The translations under genes were made by a program, and so were the position numbers. Source: Coptis chinensis (Eukaryota; Streptophyta; Magnoliopsida; Ranunculales; Ranunculaceae). Taken from it: DNA of 64,000 nucleotides. The stretch lies in the NCBI GenBank assembly GCA_015680905.1, contig CM027379.1, positions 96,275,001-96,339,000 of the forward strand. The letters are read 5' to 3'. Position 1 is the stretch's first letter; each line of letters starts with the position of its first letter. Under the pieces are notes generated by a model. The model saw nothing but the letters and a program-made list of their open reading frames with translations, searched no databases and had not been told where the DNA came from. Positions 46,084 through 56,247 of this stretch are shown piece after piece.

Positions 46084-47633
46084 ATGATGGATATGAGGTA
46101 AGTTTTACTTTTTGTTAGTGTTTGCTTATGTCCCAAGCAATTTAATTTTTGTTATCCCCATAATGGGTGGAACTCATATAGAGTTGCATATGTTTTTCTT
46201 TACCTATATTAGTATGTTCTAAATTAAAATTTTCACGCGTTTCCATGGTATTTCCTATCCTTCTTATTTCTATACTTTGAGGACAAAACATGTTTTTGTT
46301 TAGGGGTGGCATAGAGACATGTGTAATTTAAGACACCTATTATGTGTGTGTATATTTTATATAATATGCACTTGCTTTCTAGTAAATTTTTTTTTAAAAA
46401 TATATATATAAATAATTAGTATTTATATTATGCACCTAGGAATATTGGTATTGTTTCTTTCTCCATGATGATATTAGTCTAGAAGTTTCACGTTAGCTCT
46501 TAAATTAGAATAGTTTTTAGAAATTTAAGTTAATATGTAGGTAATAGTCATTGTATCTTTCCATAAATATATTATATGAGTATCTATGTTTGTATTGGCA
46601 ATAAGTTTATGAAATCTAGGCTAAAGTACTTATTCTACAAATCCTGTGAGAATATAGCCTTAAAACCTTATATGAGTGAAATATTTGAGTAATGACACAA
46701 TGGAGAAGTAAATTCCGAATAGAGAAATCACACGACCACTTGCTTGATCACTATACCATATCCTAAACGAGAATTTAGGCCATTTTTGGATAGATATAGC
46801 CAGAAATTCAAACCTATATGAAATTATTTTCGGCTAATCGCCCCTCTGAGCCTTTCTTTAGCCTTTTCATAAACCACAAATCCTTTACCCTTTTATAAGA
46901 AACAAAACAAAATAAAAATCAACCTACCCATTTTTGAATGAGTTTGAGAATAAAGATGAAAAGAAAAGAGAAAGACCTGTGGAACACCAAGAATTTGTTA
47001 GTTGCTTCAAATAAGAAAAGAAAAGAATGTTTCCATCCAAAGAAAATAAAAAGAAAAAAATGGCTAAAGATGGAAACAAAGTGTAGAAGCAAGGTAAGAA
47101 CAAGGTTTTCTCTAGTTACATATTTTGAAGATCCTATTATCTCAGACTTGTCCTTTTGAATATCCATTTCTTTCATTCTTAAACCATCACCTAATCCCTG
47201 TAACACCTAATAATGACCTCTAGCTCAATTAGGAATAGATTAGTGTGATAGTAAGTGGCAGATGTCTTTGATCAATTTCGGCTTCCTTGTACGTCATTGA
47301 GTTTGTAAGGTAAAGTGTGCCCACTACACACTGGAGTGAGCAAAACTTGTGTGGAAAAATCAGAATGTTTTGTCTTGACATATTTGTGTGGACCTACTTA
47401 AGGATGTTATTCAAAAGTTTTAGAAACGGACCTATTATTGGATTTCATAGCATAGTTCATTATATATATGTTTATCCGTAGACGATTGATCATTATGCAC
47501 GTATTAGCTTAGATTTCGAATTGATTATTTTGTATTAATTGCTAGTGAGATGTATAGATATCTGAGAATAAATAAGGAAACATTAATTTTATTTCTTAGT
47601 CGTTGTAGTATAGATGAAGTTTGTGAGTACCTT

Positions 47634-48267
47634 CTCTGGAAAACTCTCACGATGCTATAACTCGTCCACTAGGGAATTCCTAGTGGTTTAAGGCCTTATT
47701 GAATATGGTAAATGCAATCGCACTCAGTAAAACGAGATTAGTTAGAACTCCATTTTTGGTCACTTATTTTAATTTCTCATATTTGCTTGAGGGCAAGCAA
47801 AATGCTGTTTGGGGGTGGTTTGATAAGAGCCCAAAACTATAGTTTTAACCACTTAATAATATTACATTTAGACCAATTATGCTTATAATAAATAAGAGTT
47901 AGTACTGTTTATGTGCTTTTGTATATTTCAGGTATTGGAGTCAAATATGTCTCTGGAAAACTCTCACGAGGCTATAACTCGTCCACTAGGGAATTCCTAA
48001 TGGTTTAAGGCCTTATTGAATATGGTAAATGCAATCGCACTCAGCGAAATGAGATTAGTTAAAACTCCATTTTTGGCCACTTATTTTAATTTCTCATATT
48101 TGCTTGAGGACAAGCAAAATGTTGTTTGGGGGTGGTTTGATAAGAGCCCAAAACTGTAGTTTTAACCCCTTAATAATATTACATTTAGACCAATTATGCT
48201 TATAATAAATAAGAGTTAGTACTGTTTATGTGCTTTTGTGTATTTCAGGTATTGGAGTCAAATATGT
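47634..48267 (+). repeat. 317-bp tandem duplication across the 3' UTR/LTR border of Athila-1
   Basis: 47634-47950 and 47951-48267 are direct copies. Each holds the end of the 3' UTR, the purine tract and the first 130 bp of the LTR, so TGATAAG occurs at 47821 and again at 48138. Only the second is followed by a full LTR. Confidence 0.93.
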
Positions 48268-49450
48268 GAAGAAATATGCCACTTTTGCAAGAGAAATGAG
48301 CAAAGGTCGGTAGCTAAGAAGTTCTATGATTAAAGCCCAAGTTTCAAAGAGAAAAAGCCTTTTTAAATCCCAATAAAAACTGAAAAGTCAAAGTCAACGC
48401 GGGCAGGAATATAGCATAAAAGTCAACATAATTTCCGCAGACCGTATCATTGGACTCAAACCTCGGAATTGGGCCTACTATATGTCAAAACGACCAGTTC
48501 GGAAAGTGCTTTCTAATGGTTCAAGTTTTGATCCAATCAAAGTAGTAAAAGTGGATGAAAAGGCAATTGCAGTAATTTCCAGCAGAGACCCTTTTTGGAC
48601 TTAAGTAATTAGGTTTTGGGCTTGATTTAATGGCCCAAAACATAGCTCCAAAGCCCATGCACGAAATTGTAAACCTAGCCCTCTCCTATATAAAGAGGAC
48701 TAAGGCAAAACTCTAAGGATCTAACATTTTAGTTAATTAAGCTTTATATTATTAATTTTCTTTAGTTTTAAACCCTAGTTATTGTTTTATTAGTTTAGCC
48801 ACCATTAATTCAATTCAAGTTATCTTTAATAAAATAGTTCTTCATTATGTCTTATTCTTATTCTTTTAATTATGATAGTCTAATAAATCATAGCTAAGTT
48901 GAAGCTTTGATGAAGATTTGATGTGTTAGTGTAGAATAAGTTGTAGTAAAATATTCCACTCTAGAAGGTAGTTAATTCACCATGAGAATGAGTTTAAATT
49001 GCCTCACATGCTAATTATTAGTTGGTAGAGATGTCATGAATAATTAGGGGTTAAAAAGACCCAACCTTTATGTGAAAACAAAAAGATTGGGATTACAACT
49101 AATCTATGCTAGCATATTAAGAATTAATCAAGGTGGAATCAAATCCCCTTAATCTCTTCTTCTCATTCACATCTTCTCATTAAATTGCCATAGTATAACT
49201 TAGCATATCTTAATTAGTTATTTTCACCATATTAGTATAATTAAACTATTGCTCTCATTGATATTGTAGAATTGTTAAGTTAGGAAAATTGTTACGTTTA
49301 AGCGACTAGGAGTGGAATGAATTCTGACTCCCGTTATTGCATGATAATTGAGAGTAGAAACTTTGTTCTAAACGTAGAATAACTAGCTTTCTTATTCCTA
49401 GCATAAATAATTATTCATAGGGTAAGAACGTTTTATTTTTACTTTTATCA
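48138..49450 (+). repeat. 3' LTR of Athila-1
   Basis: 1313 bp, TGATAAG...TTTATCA, with TATATAAA at 48687. Followed by target duplication CTCCC (49451-49455). Confidence 0.95.
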
Positions 49451-49601
49451 CTCCCCCAGATTCATCGTGAGTGAGGTTCTTGGTAGCACACCACTTGGTG
49501 AAGTGATTGCTTACTCTTCTGAGCCATGTAGTAGATCCATCCTAGTCTCGTGCCCAATTGTTCCTTTGAATAGGGCATAATAAATTATAGACCCAGCAAA
49601 T

Positions 49602-50833
49602 TGATAGGGTTATATATTAAAAGCATTACTTTTGTATTAACTTTTATTCTTCATATTTTGAATGAGAATCATATGGGCAAATGTTATGCATATTATATAT
49701 GTTATTAGTTATATGCATGTGTCTAATACTTTATGTTGTAGATGATATGGTGTGTGGTGACACACAGAAGATCATATCATCAGTACCTTATAAAGTATAA
49801 GTAAACGTTCACAACCTAGATGGATTTTGACAAACCATTGGTAAGGTTGTAGTATAATCTGGTATTAGTCTATCTTGACTACAGGATTACACTAGTACAC
49901 TTTGTGTGTATTGAACAAGACCAAGTGAGGTTGTTTCTCTTTATACTGACTATATAAGAGAACAAACACCTCTGTTATTATGGATGCTTGTCCTCTTAAT
50001 CCGAATATAATAACGGGCACTTACGTGTATTGTACATTACTTTAAATTATCAATGAGTGAGATTCATTTGTCAATCAACAAACTCGATGGATTGGGTAAT
50101 GACATTGTATGTAAGGTGTGTTGTTGATTATAGAAGGAATCCGTGACCTGCAGGAAGTCGGGCTGATGATGTCCTCTTGAGGAGCTCATAAGGATTGTCA
50201 TGTAAACCTTGAAGGTGGATTTAATCCGACATGACAATGAGGTTGAGTGGTACTACACTACTACTCAAGGACATAAGAAGTTGATTAATGTAGTTGTCAG
50301 TAACTTGACTTAATCAATGGCCTTTGATATCTTAAACACGGGGAGATCAACAAGCATATAATATGGAGCCCATAAACGTAACACATATTTTAGGATTAGG
50401 GCGGTAGTGCAACAATGGCCTTTAGTGGAATAAGCCATTTGTTGACGGACTTAAATCGTGTGTTCTGGACGAACATGGGAAGCCCAAGCCCGTCAGGAGG
50501 CTCAACCCTAATTTCTCCTCATGGTCCCTGTTGTAGCCTATAAATAGAAACCCTTTTCTTCTTAGCTGGATTCATTATTCATTTGATTGGAAAAAGAGAG
50601 GCAAAGAGAGAAAGAAAGGGTGGTAGATCATTGCCCACACAACGTCCATTCTAAGGATAGGAAATACAACTAACGATCAAGTGGTTGATTCGGATTCATA
50701 GAGCTTGGATTCTCAGAGATAAGAAACCGATCTAAAAGTACATTTCTAAACCAAACCATGAACACCTTTATTCCATTGCGCATGGTGTTTCGCAGTTCGT
50801 AGTCATTCAATACGACCAAAAATGAATTTCTAC
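49602..50833 (+). repeat. copia-family LTR, isolated
   Basis: Same family as the LTRs of the copia element at 18-24 kb, in opposite orientation, but starting at TGATAGGGTTATATATTA, which is internal to that element's LTR. No matching target duplication, PBS or copia coding region adjoins it. The sequence to the right does not continue the Athila-4 leader, so this is either a rearranged solo LTR or a recombination breakpoint. Confidence 0.75.
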
Positions 50834-50863
50834 CGTTTGTGCATCATCCTTGATTGAGCATTC

Positions 50864-51667
50864 ATGTCTTATCAATATGCATTGCAACGGTCATGGAATT
50901 ACAATGCAAACCCAGAACCTTATTCTTTTTGCAGTAGTCCTTATCACTAGTTATCTCATTGTCCGTCATATACTGAATTCGAGTCTACTACGGGAAATCC
51001 TTATGGTTACGAACTTCAATTTTCAAACTTCCCGAGTACCCAATACACTCAAGAGTTTTCCAGTCATGCTGAAAATTTATGGAGTTCCACCACAAATAGT
51101 CAACCACCATTCATGTATCCATATGGTCAGTCAGAGTGTGGTTTCATGCAAAGCCCATTACCATTCACATCACCATCTATGTCAAATTCATATTCCACTC
51201 CACCATCTATCACAGACCAACTCTACAAAGAAATGGCCAAGCAAACATTACTAACTCAGCAAATAGCAACTACCTTATGTTTTCTCCTATCTAGTTCAAA
51301 ATACTCCACATCTGAGACTAATATTCTTCCCACCAGTCTAGAACCCATCCAACAAGAGAAACAAGGTGTTACTATAACAAAACAAATTGCTAAATCCCAG
51401 CCTGATATTCATAACCAATCAAATCCCCATCAACCTCCACCTGACTATCGTGTGAATTCCAAATCTTATGATAATGACTATATGTCCAAAGTCACAGTTT
51501 CTCTCACATGCTATAATGTATCATCACCCATAAATGAGAAAATTCCGTCAGAAGAAACTCAAGAGGATGTATTGGACTTGACACACTTGGAAAATGGAAT
51601 TGAGAAAATTCATGAAGATCTAGGCAGAGAGGACAAAGAAAATGAAGTGCTTAGAAAAGAAAAATAA
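50864..51667 (+). pseudogene. Unidentified gag-like ORF, part 1
   Basis: One frame from an ATG at 50864 to a TAA at 51665, with a single internal TAG (50948-50950). It starts MSYQYALQRSWNYNANPEPY and is rich in Tyr, Ser, Pro, Asn and Gln in its first third, then has SITDQLYKEMAKQTLLTQQI and an acidic Lys/Glu-rich tail. Low-complexity Tyr/Pro N-termini are common in gag-like proteins of non-autonomous plant LTR elements, but I cannot name a family. Confidence 0.45.
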
Positions 51668-51672
51668 AATCT

Positions 51673-52305
51673 ATGGTGGAAAATGGATTTCAATTTAGTT
51701 TGGTCATTAAAGACTTATTGAGGGAACAAATTTGTGACATCCTTACTATTGCAGATATAAACCATAATCTTGTGGAAATACCAAAACTATATGAAGAATT
51801 CTCTGAGTCCTCGAGATCATGTGAAGAACCAACACCAAACCATCATCATCCCAAATTAACACCTCTTGAAATCCAACCTTTATTCATAAAAAATCCACCA
51901 ATTTTTGAAGACTACACCACGAAACCATTTCAAAGAAACCTCAAATTCGCACTTAAGCCAATTGCCTTTGAAATCATTCATAATTTTCTAAACCTTCCCA
52001 ATAAATAGACCTTGCCCAATATACAAATGCAAGAGTCCGTCATTTTAGTACTAGCGAAACCTGGTATGTCCTATTCCCCATCATTTGAGCCTCATAAAGG
52101 ATATCTACTACCAACCTCTCACTCTTTTAGACAATTCGACTATGATGGGTTATTGCATAAGTTCCATGATAGGTTACACAAACATCTTCTTATCATTCTA
52201 CATCTTACACTCCAAACACTTCATTTCATTATGTTTGGGGGTATATGTTTTAATATGTTTTTCTATATTGATCCCCAACTGTTTAGATTATTAGTATATA
52301 GTTAG
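51673..52305 (+). pseudogene. Unidentified ORF, part 2
   Basis: A second frame, shifted relative to the first, begins MVENGFQFSLVIKDLLREQI and is open to 52305 except for one TAG (52006-52008). It contains TPLEIQPLFIKNPPIFEDYT and later KPGMSYSPSFEPHKGYLLPT. No domain was recognised. It could be the C-terminal half of the preceding protein after a frameshift. Confidence 0.4.
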
Positions 52306-52384
52306 CAACGTATCATCCATCTTATGCGTAGTCTTGGGGAATCTAACTTAAAACGACTCCGCATATATAGTCTAGAGTATCTTA

Positions 52385-52780
52385 CTATAAAATATTCATA
52401 TTATGTTTTCTCGATGCATTCCATGGGAGTGCATCCTTAAGGTAACTGGACCCTCCTCTTGGAGTGTGTGGTCGTAAGTGCTGAAACCTTAGTCCACGTA
52501 TATCTCGCATTTTTGTTGTAAAACACTTTTTACTCGTCGTTTGAGTAAGTGTGATCCTATGGAGCGAGTATACAATTTTTTTTTTCTTTATTTTACATTT
52601 CTTTTTCAAAATTGTTGTCTTTCTCCGTTCTTATAATAGAAGATTCTTGATACATCATTAGTTATGTGATTTTTCCAAAAAAAAACAAAACGGGCAATGG
52701 ATTCCACATAGCCCAACCCTTAGAAGTACGGAATCTCCATTCTTCTAAGAGTGGTTTGAGGATCAGTTATATGTTAATAA
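52385..52780 (+). other. Post-pol segment of Athila-4
   Basis: Matches the reverse complement of 57640-57960 in Athila-3 (TAAGGTAACTGGACCCTCC, GTGTGTGGTCGTAAGTGCTG, AACGGGCAATGGATT) and, more distantly, 42290-42400 in Athila-1, which lies just after integrase. Confidence 0.8.
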
Positions 52781-52783
52781 GGC

Positions 52784-53160
52784 TTGGCCATATCACCATG
52801 CACTTTTTGTCTCAGCTTAAACCATATAGATACCAATTGTCCCTTACTCTTTAACATATCATCATTTCACCCAAAGAAGTATGTGCTTTCAATGTACCAA
52901 ATGCACTATGGAGGCAACACCCAAATTTCACATGGAGTACTAATCCACACACCCAACCACCTCCAGGGTTCGTTCACCAATCACGTCAAGCCACCAAATA
53001 CATTCAGACAATGACAATGTACCTACAACAATCATAACAGAGCATTGGTTCCATCCTATTTTTAACCAGAACTACAAAAATCCAACAATCAACAACCAAA
53101 GAAACCTAGTTCTGATTACACCACCTACTAGTGTCCAATCAGATAAACCTTTCCATTATG
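52784..53160 (+). pseudogene. gag: Displaced gag C-terminal fragment with CCHC knuckle
   Basis: Encodes SPCTFCLSLNHIDTNCPLLF, a CX2CX4HX4C knuckle with all four ligands, then a frameshifted copy of the region that in Athila-3 reads from NAPWRQHPNFAWTNIP to NQRDLVPITPSTS. It lies downstream of the post-pol segment, where Athila-3 has only 3' UTR. It is therefore out of place and cannot be part of a normal gag. Confidence 0.8.
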
Positions 53161-53480
53161 TCTTATGTAGTTAACCCCCCCAACACACATAACTGAAGCC
53201 ACAGTCTGACTGGATTTGGTTCAATAAAGAGTTGACACAAAAGTTGCCTGAGATCACTAGTTATGGTTTGTTTTCAAAAACTAGCATTAAGAATCACAGC
53301 TTTTGAGTATGAGTATCTTAAAACATCTCTCCATAATTTTCAAAACTAGAGGATATAAAAGTAAAAATTATACGCCCTGAAGTAACTAAAATGATACCGA
53401 ATTCACATATAATTTTATCTTCTTGTCAAACCCTCTATATGATTAGAGATACATTTTGATTGAGAAAAACAATTACTTTG

Positions 53481-53483
<3 letters not shown>

Positions 53484-53556
<73 letters not shown>
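53484..53556. repeat. (AC)n microsatellite, about 36 units
   Basis: Uninterrupted AC dinucleotides in the Athila-4 3' UTR. The Athila-3 counterpart lacks them, so the expansion is later than the split of the two copies. Confidence 0.98.
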
Positions 53557-53558
<2 letters not shown>

Positions 53559-53639
53559 TATATGTGTCAGTTTAAATAGTTGTTTACATACTTTACGTTT
53601 CACACTTTTTATTTCTTCAATCGTAGTGTAATAATAATC

Positions 53640-54225
53640 ATGCATGTTAGATCTTCTGCATTACATATGTTTTCAAAAATACAAAAACCTAAAAAGTTCA
53701 TAGTATAATAACCCTAGTAGAGTAAACCATGTATTTCTCATTCAATATCAAACAATCCACGCCCCAAACTTATTTAAGGGTGACGTATTTTCATCATGAA
53801 GAACATAATACAGTTGTATCACTGTTTTTGCTCATGTTTCTATGGTAATCTCTTTCCTTATCTTTTCATACTTTGAGGGCAAAACATATTTCTATTTGGC
53901 GGTGGTATAGTAACATAGAAAATTGTCTAGTTTTTACAAAATATTACTATACCACTCACCAAATAGAACTATGCTCTGTCCTCAAAGTATGAAGAGATAA
54001 GGAAAGAGATTACCATAGAAACATAAGAAAAAATGATGATACACCTATATTATGTTCTTCATGATGAAAATATGACACCCCCAAATAAATTTGGGGCGTG
54101 GGTTGCTTGATATAGAACGAGAAATACATAGTTTATTATACTAGGGATAATTATTCTACTATGAAATATTTTTTTGGGTTTTTGTATTTTTGAAAACATA
54201 TATGAAATACAGAAAGGAAAAATGG
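53640..54225. repeat. Inverted repeat at the Athila-4/Athila-3 tail-to-tail junction
   Basis: Arms about 53640-53912 and 53945-54225 pair as inverted copies (TTTCTATGGTAATCTCTTTC and CATCATGAAGAACATAAT on one side, their complements on the other), with a centre of about 30 bp. The arms are the 3' UTRs of two oppositely oriented elements. Confidence 0.88.
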
Positions 54226-54429
54226 AAAATTTTGGCATGATATATTTGTATTACCTTCTCCTCATATACCAAATTTCACAAGAAAACAAATAAAACAATC
54301 ATATATAATATTAAACATATAATTAAACGTCATAATAAAGAAAAATAAAACAACAACTAAAGATTATAAACTATCTATACGGACACTAGGGAGTTGCCTA
54401 GTCAGAATCCGTGCGTGACTTGTCTAGAC

Positions 54430-55466
54430 GTCTAGAAGATCCTTCTCTTTGATGATGTCGGGTCCTAGCGTGTCTATCACTACACGGGAGCGTGTCTCTA
54501 ATGCTCTACAGTGTTCTATTGACATTGTGTTGAAAACGTCGCTACTCCTGCTGGAAGCACCGCTGCTCCTCTCTGAGGGTCTGCTGTTCTGCTAGAATGA
54601 CTCCTTGAGTTTGCTTGAGCTGGTGGATGTGCTGATGCAGAATCCTCTGGCCTCCATGGAGGAAGTGAATTCCGTCCATGGGCTAAGTGAATTGTCGAGT
54701 GGCATCTTCAGCTGAAGTAATCCACTTTCTCAGTAGGGCGTGTTTGCTCGGCGGCTCTGGAGGTAGGTGGAAACCAGAATTTCTAGACGCAATGGGCATA
54801 GATAGGACCTGTGGTAGCGCCCTTGACCTCCACTAGGGCGTCTATAGCCTCGAACCCCCAGTGATTCATGATCCTGGTGACCAGCACTGGTAGGGGGGCG
54901 ATTGACTTCTTAGGTTTATAGAGTTGCTCCCAAATGAAGGTGACGATGCAGAAGTTGTTCTTCTACTCCTGAATAATCCATAGAAGATGGAGTATTACCT
55001 TACAGATATCAGAAGGTTTGGCTGAGCCTAGCAGGTTGTAGGCTGTCCACTGAGATACTACTAACTGATTCCTTCACAGCGAACTCTGAAACGCATAGTG
55101 AGACTTGGGGTTTTTCACCCCCTCGAGAAGTGTCCCCACCATCATCACATCGATGGTCTTACTATATGGGGATTGTTCTGTTTGAACATAAACCTTCAGA
55201 GGAATCCCCAGAACTCCACTCACCACCTTCTTAGTGAGCTCAAGCGAGCGACCATCCTTGACAACTGTGATATGGTCATCCTCCCCTTTAAGCATGTGAT
55301 TATAAAACGAAAGAGTTAAAGAGGGAGAATAAGCCGCACCTTCCAACAAAACCAAGGGTTCCCATCCTCTTCTTCTAATCTCAGCCTTGAAGTGCACTTC
55401 AAATAGATCGGAATTGAAGAGGTTTTGAAAATTTTGCTCCGGCACAATTTTAAGAATTTGAGCCAT
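54430..55466 (-). pseudogene. Extra ORF of Athila-3, 'putative plant transposon protein'-like
   Basis: Open for 130 residues from MAQILKIVPEQNFQNLFNSD, then frameshifted. It shows the family pattern: PEQ-F start, RRRGWEPLVLLEGAAYSPSL, LSFYNHMLKGEDD, a basic-hydrophobic stretch, LGIPLKV and an LLEGVKNPKSHYAFQSSL end. Beyond the break, pieces align with ORF A of Athila-1 (RRNQLVVSQWTAYNLLGSAK, LLWIIQE, VTRIMNHWGFEA), followed by a Gln-rich coiled-coil-like tail to about 54430. Function unknown. Confidence 0.75.
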
Positions 55467-55558
55467 TTAGAGTAGGGATTGATAAAATTGGGGTTTTTAG
55501 TTAAAATGGGGGTTGAAAATGGAGAAGGCTGTAAAAAAAACTTGGTGGTGGTGTGTAT

Positions 55559-56247
55559 TAGGGATGTGCACGGGTTGGTTCAGGTCGGTTTTAAAGCCGA
55601 ACCAACATCTTAGTATACATAACCGAAACCGAACCGAAGTTAGGCAAAAACTTATCCAAAACCGAATCAAAATATCGGATCGATTATGTCAGTTTTTCGG
55701 TTTGAACAGAAAAGGGAAGAAGATGGAGGAAGATCCAACTACACAAAACAAAGAAAAAAGAAATAAAAATGAAATAGTGTTTATATATATGAAATCAAAG
55801 AAATACAAAGAAATTACATATGAGAAATGATGACTGGTGCAGTGGTGATGACTGGAGTAGTGGAGGATTGGTGGTGGTGGTGAAAAATTTAAGACTAGTT
55901 ATAGGAGTGGGTGGGGTGGTGGCTGCTATTACAAAGAAGTCAAAAAGTGATAAGGATTAGTCATTAGGGTTGCTACACGTGGGGCATTATAGATCTAGAG
56001 ATCTCGTAGATCTGTTTGAATTTTGAAACTGATCAGATTAGATTACATGTGTATATACGACACATAGGAGGCCGGGTTGGGTATTCTCGGATTTTATATA
56101 TTTAAACCGACATCTGAACTGACATAGTCGGTTTTGCAAGATATCAAACTGATCTGAACTTAACTAAATAGATAACCAACCCATATAACTTGGTTTGGGT
56201 CGGGTCGATCAGTTTTATCGGTTATGTCGGATCTTTGCACACCCCTA
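55559..56247. mobile_element. 689-bp non-autonomous hAT element in the leader of the Athila-3 extra ORF
   Basis: The terminus TAGGGATGTGCAC is matched by the reverse complement of the right end, TAGGGGTGTGCAA (11 of 13). The 8-bp target duplication GTGTGTAT lies at 55551-55558 and 56248-56255. Subterminal regions are rich in CGGTT words, as in many plant hAT MITEs. It sits 93 bp upstream of the ORF start. No transposase is encoded. Confidence 0.95.

Larger units (their letters stand above)
35064..49450 (+). mobile_element. Athila-1: full-length 14.4-kb Athila-type Ty3/gypsy element
   Basis: Target duplication CTCCC at 35059-35063 and 49451-49455; the undisturbed site is visible in reverse at 59752-59756. 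LTRs 35064-36398 and 48138-49450 (TGATAAG...TTTATCA). PBS-like TGGTGCTATTGTCC at 36401. Gag 37044, protease 38940, RT 39411, RNase H 40500, integrase 41130-42250, extra ORF A 43205, extra ORF B 45167, then 3' UTR and a purine tract TTTGGGGGTGGTT. All frames carry stops or shifts and integrase has lost a catalytic Asp, so it is inactive but structurally complete. Confidence 0.95.
32903..53930 (+). mobile_element. Athila-4: mosaic plus-strand Athila relative, hosting several nested insertions
   Basis: Begins with the last 48 bp of a C-type LTR (32903-32950, ending CTTCA) and a PBS-like TGGCACCGCCGTCATGG (32953). Leader sequence follows to 33660, is interrupted by a solo C LTR, resumes at 34541-35063, is interrupted by Athila-1, and resumes at 49451-49601. 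A copia LTR and two gag-like frames (50864-52305) follow, then a post-pol segment, a displaced gag fragment and 3' UTR to about 53915. The matching pieces appear in reverse order on the minus strand in Athila-3 (62583 to 53945). No pol is present. Confidence 0.65.

Noticed and set aside
49602-50833. The isolated copia LTR as a simple solo LTR inserted in the Athila-4 leader
   Set aside because: Its left flank matches the unoccupied leader at 59590-59600, but the right flank does not continue it and there is no target duplication. A plain solo-LTR reading is not supported.
53415-53645. Open frame of alternating Cys-Val on the minus strand
   Set aside because: It is only the translation of the (AC)n microsatellite.
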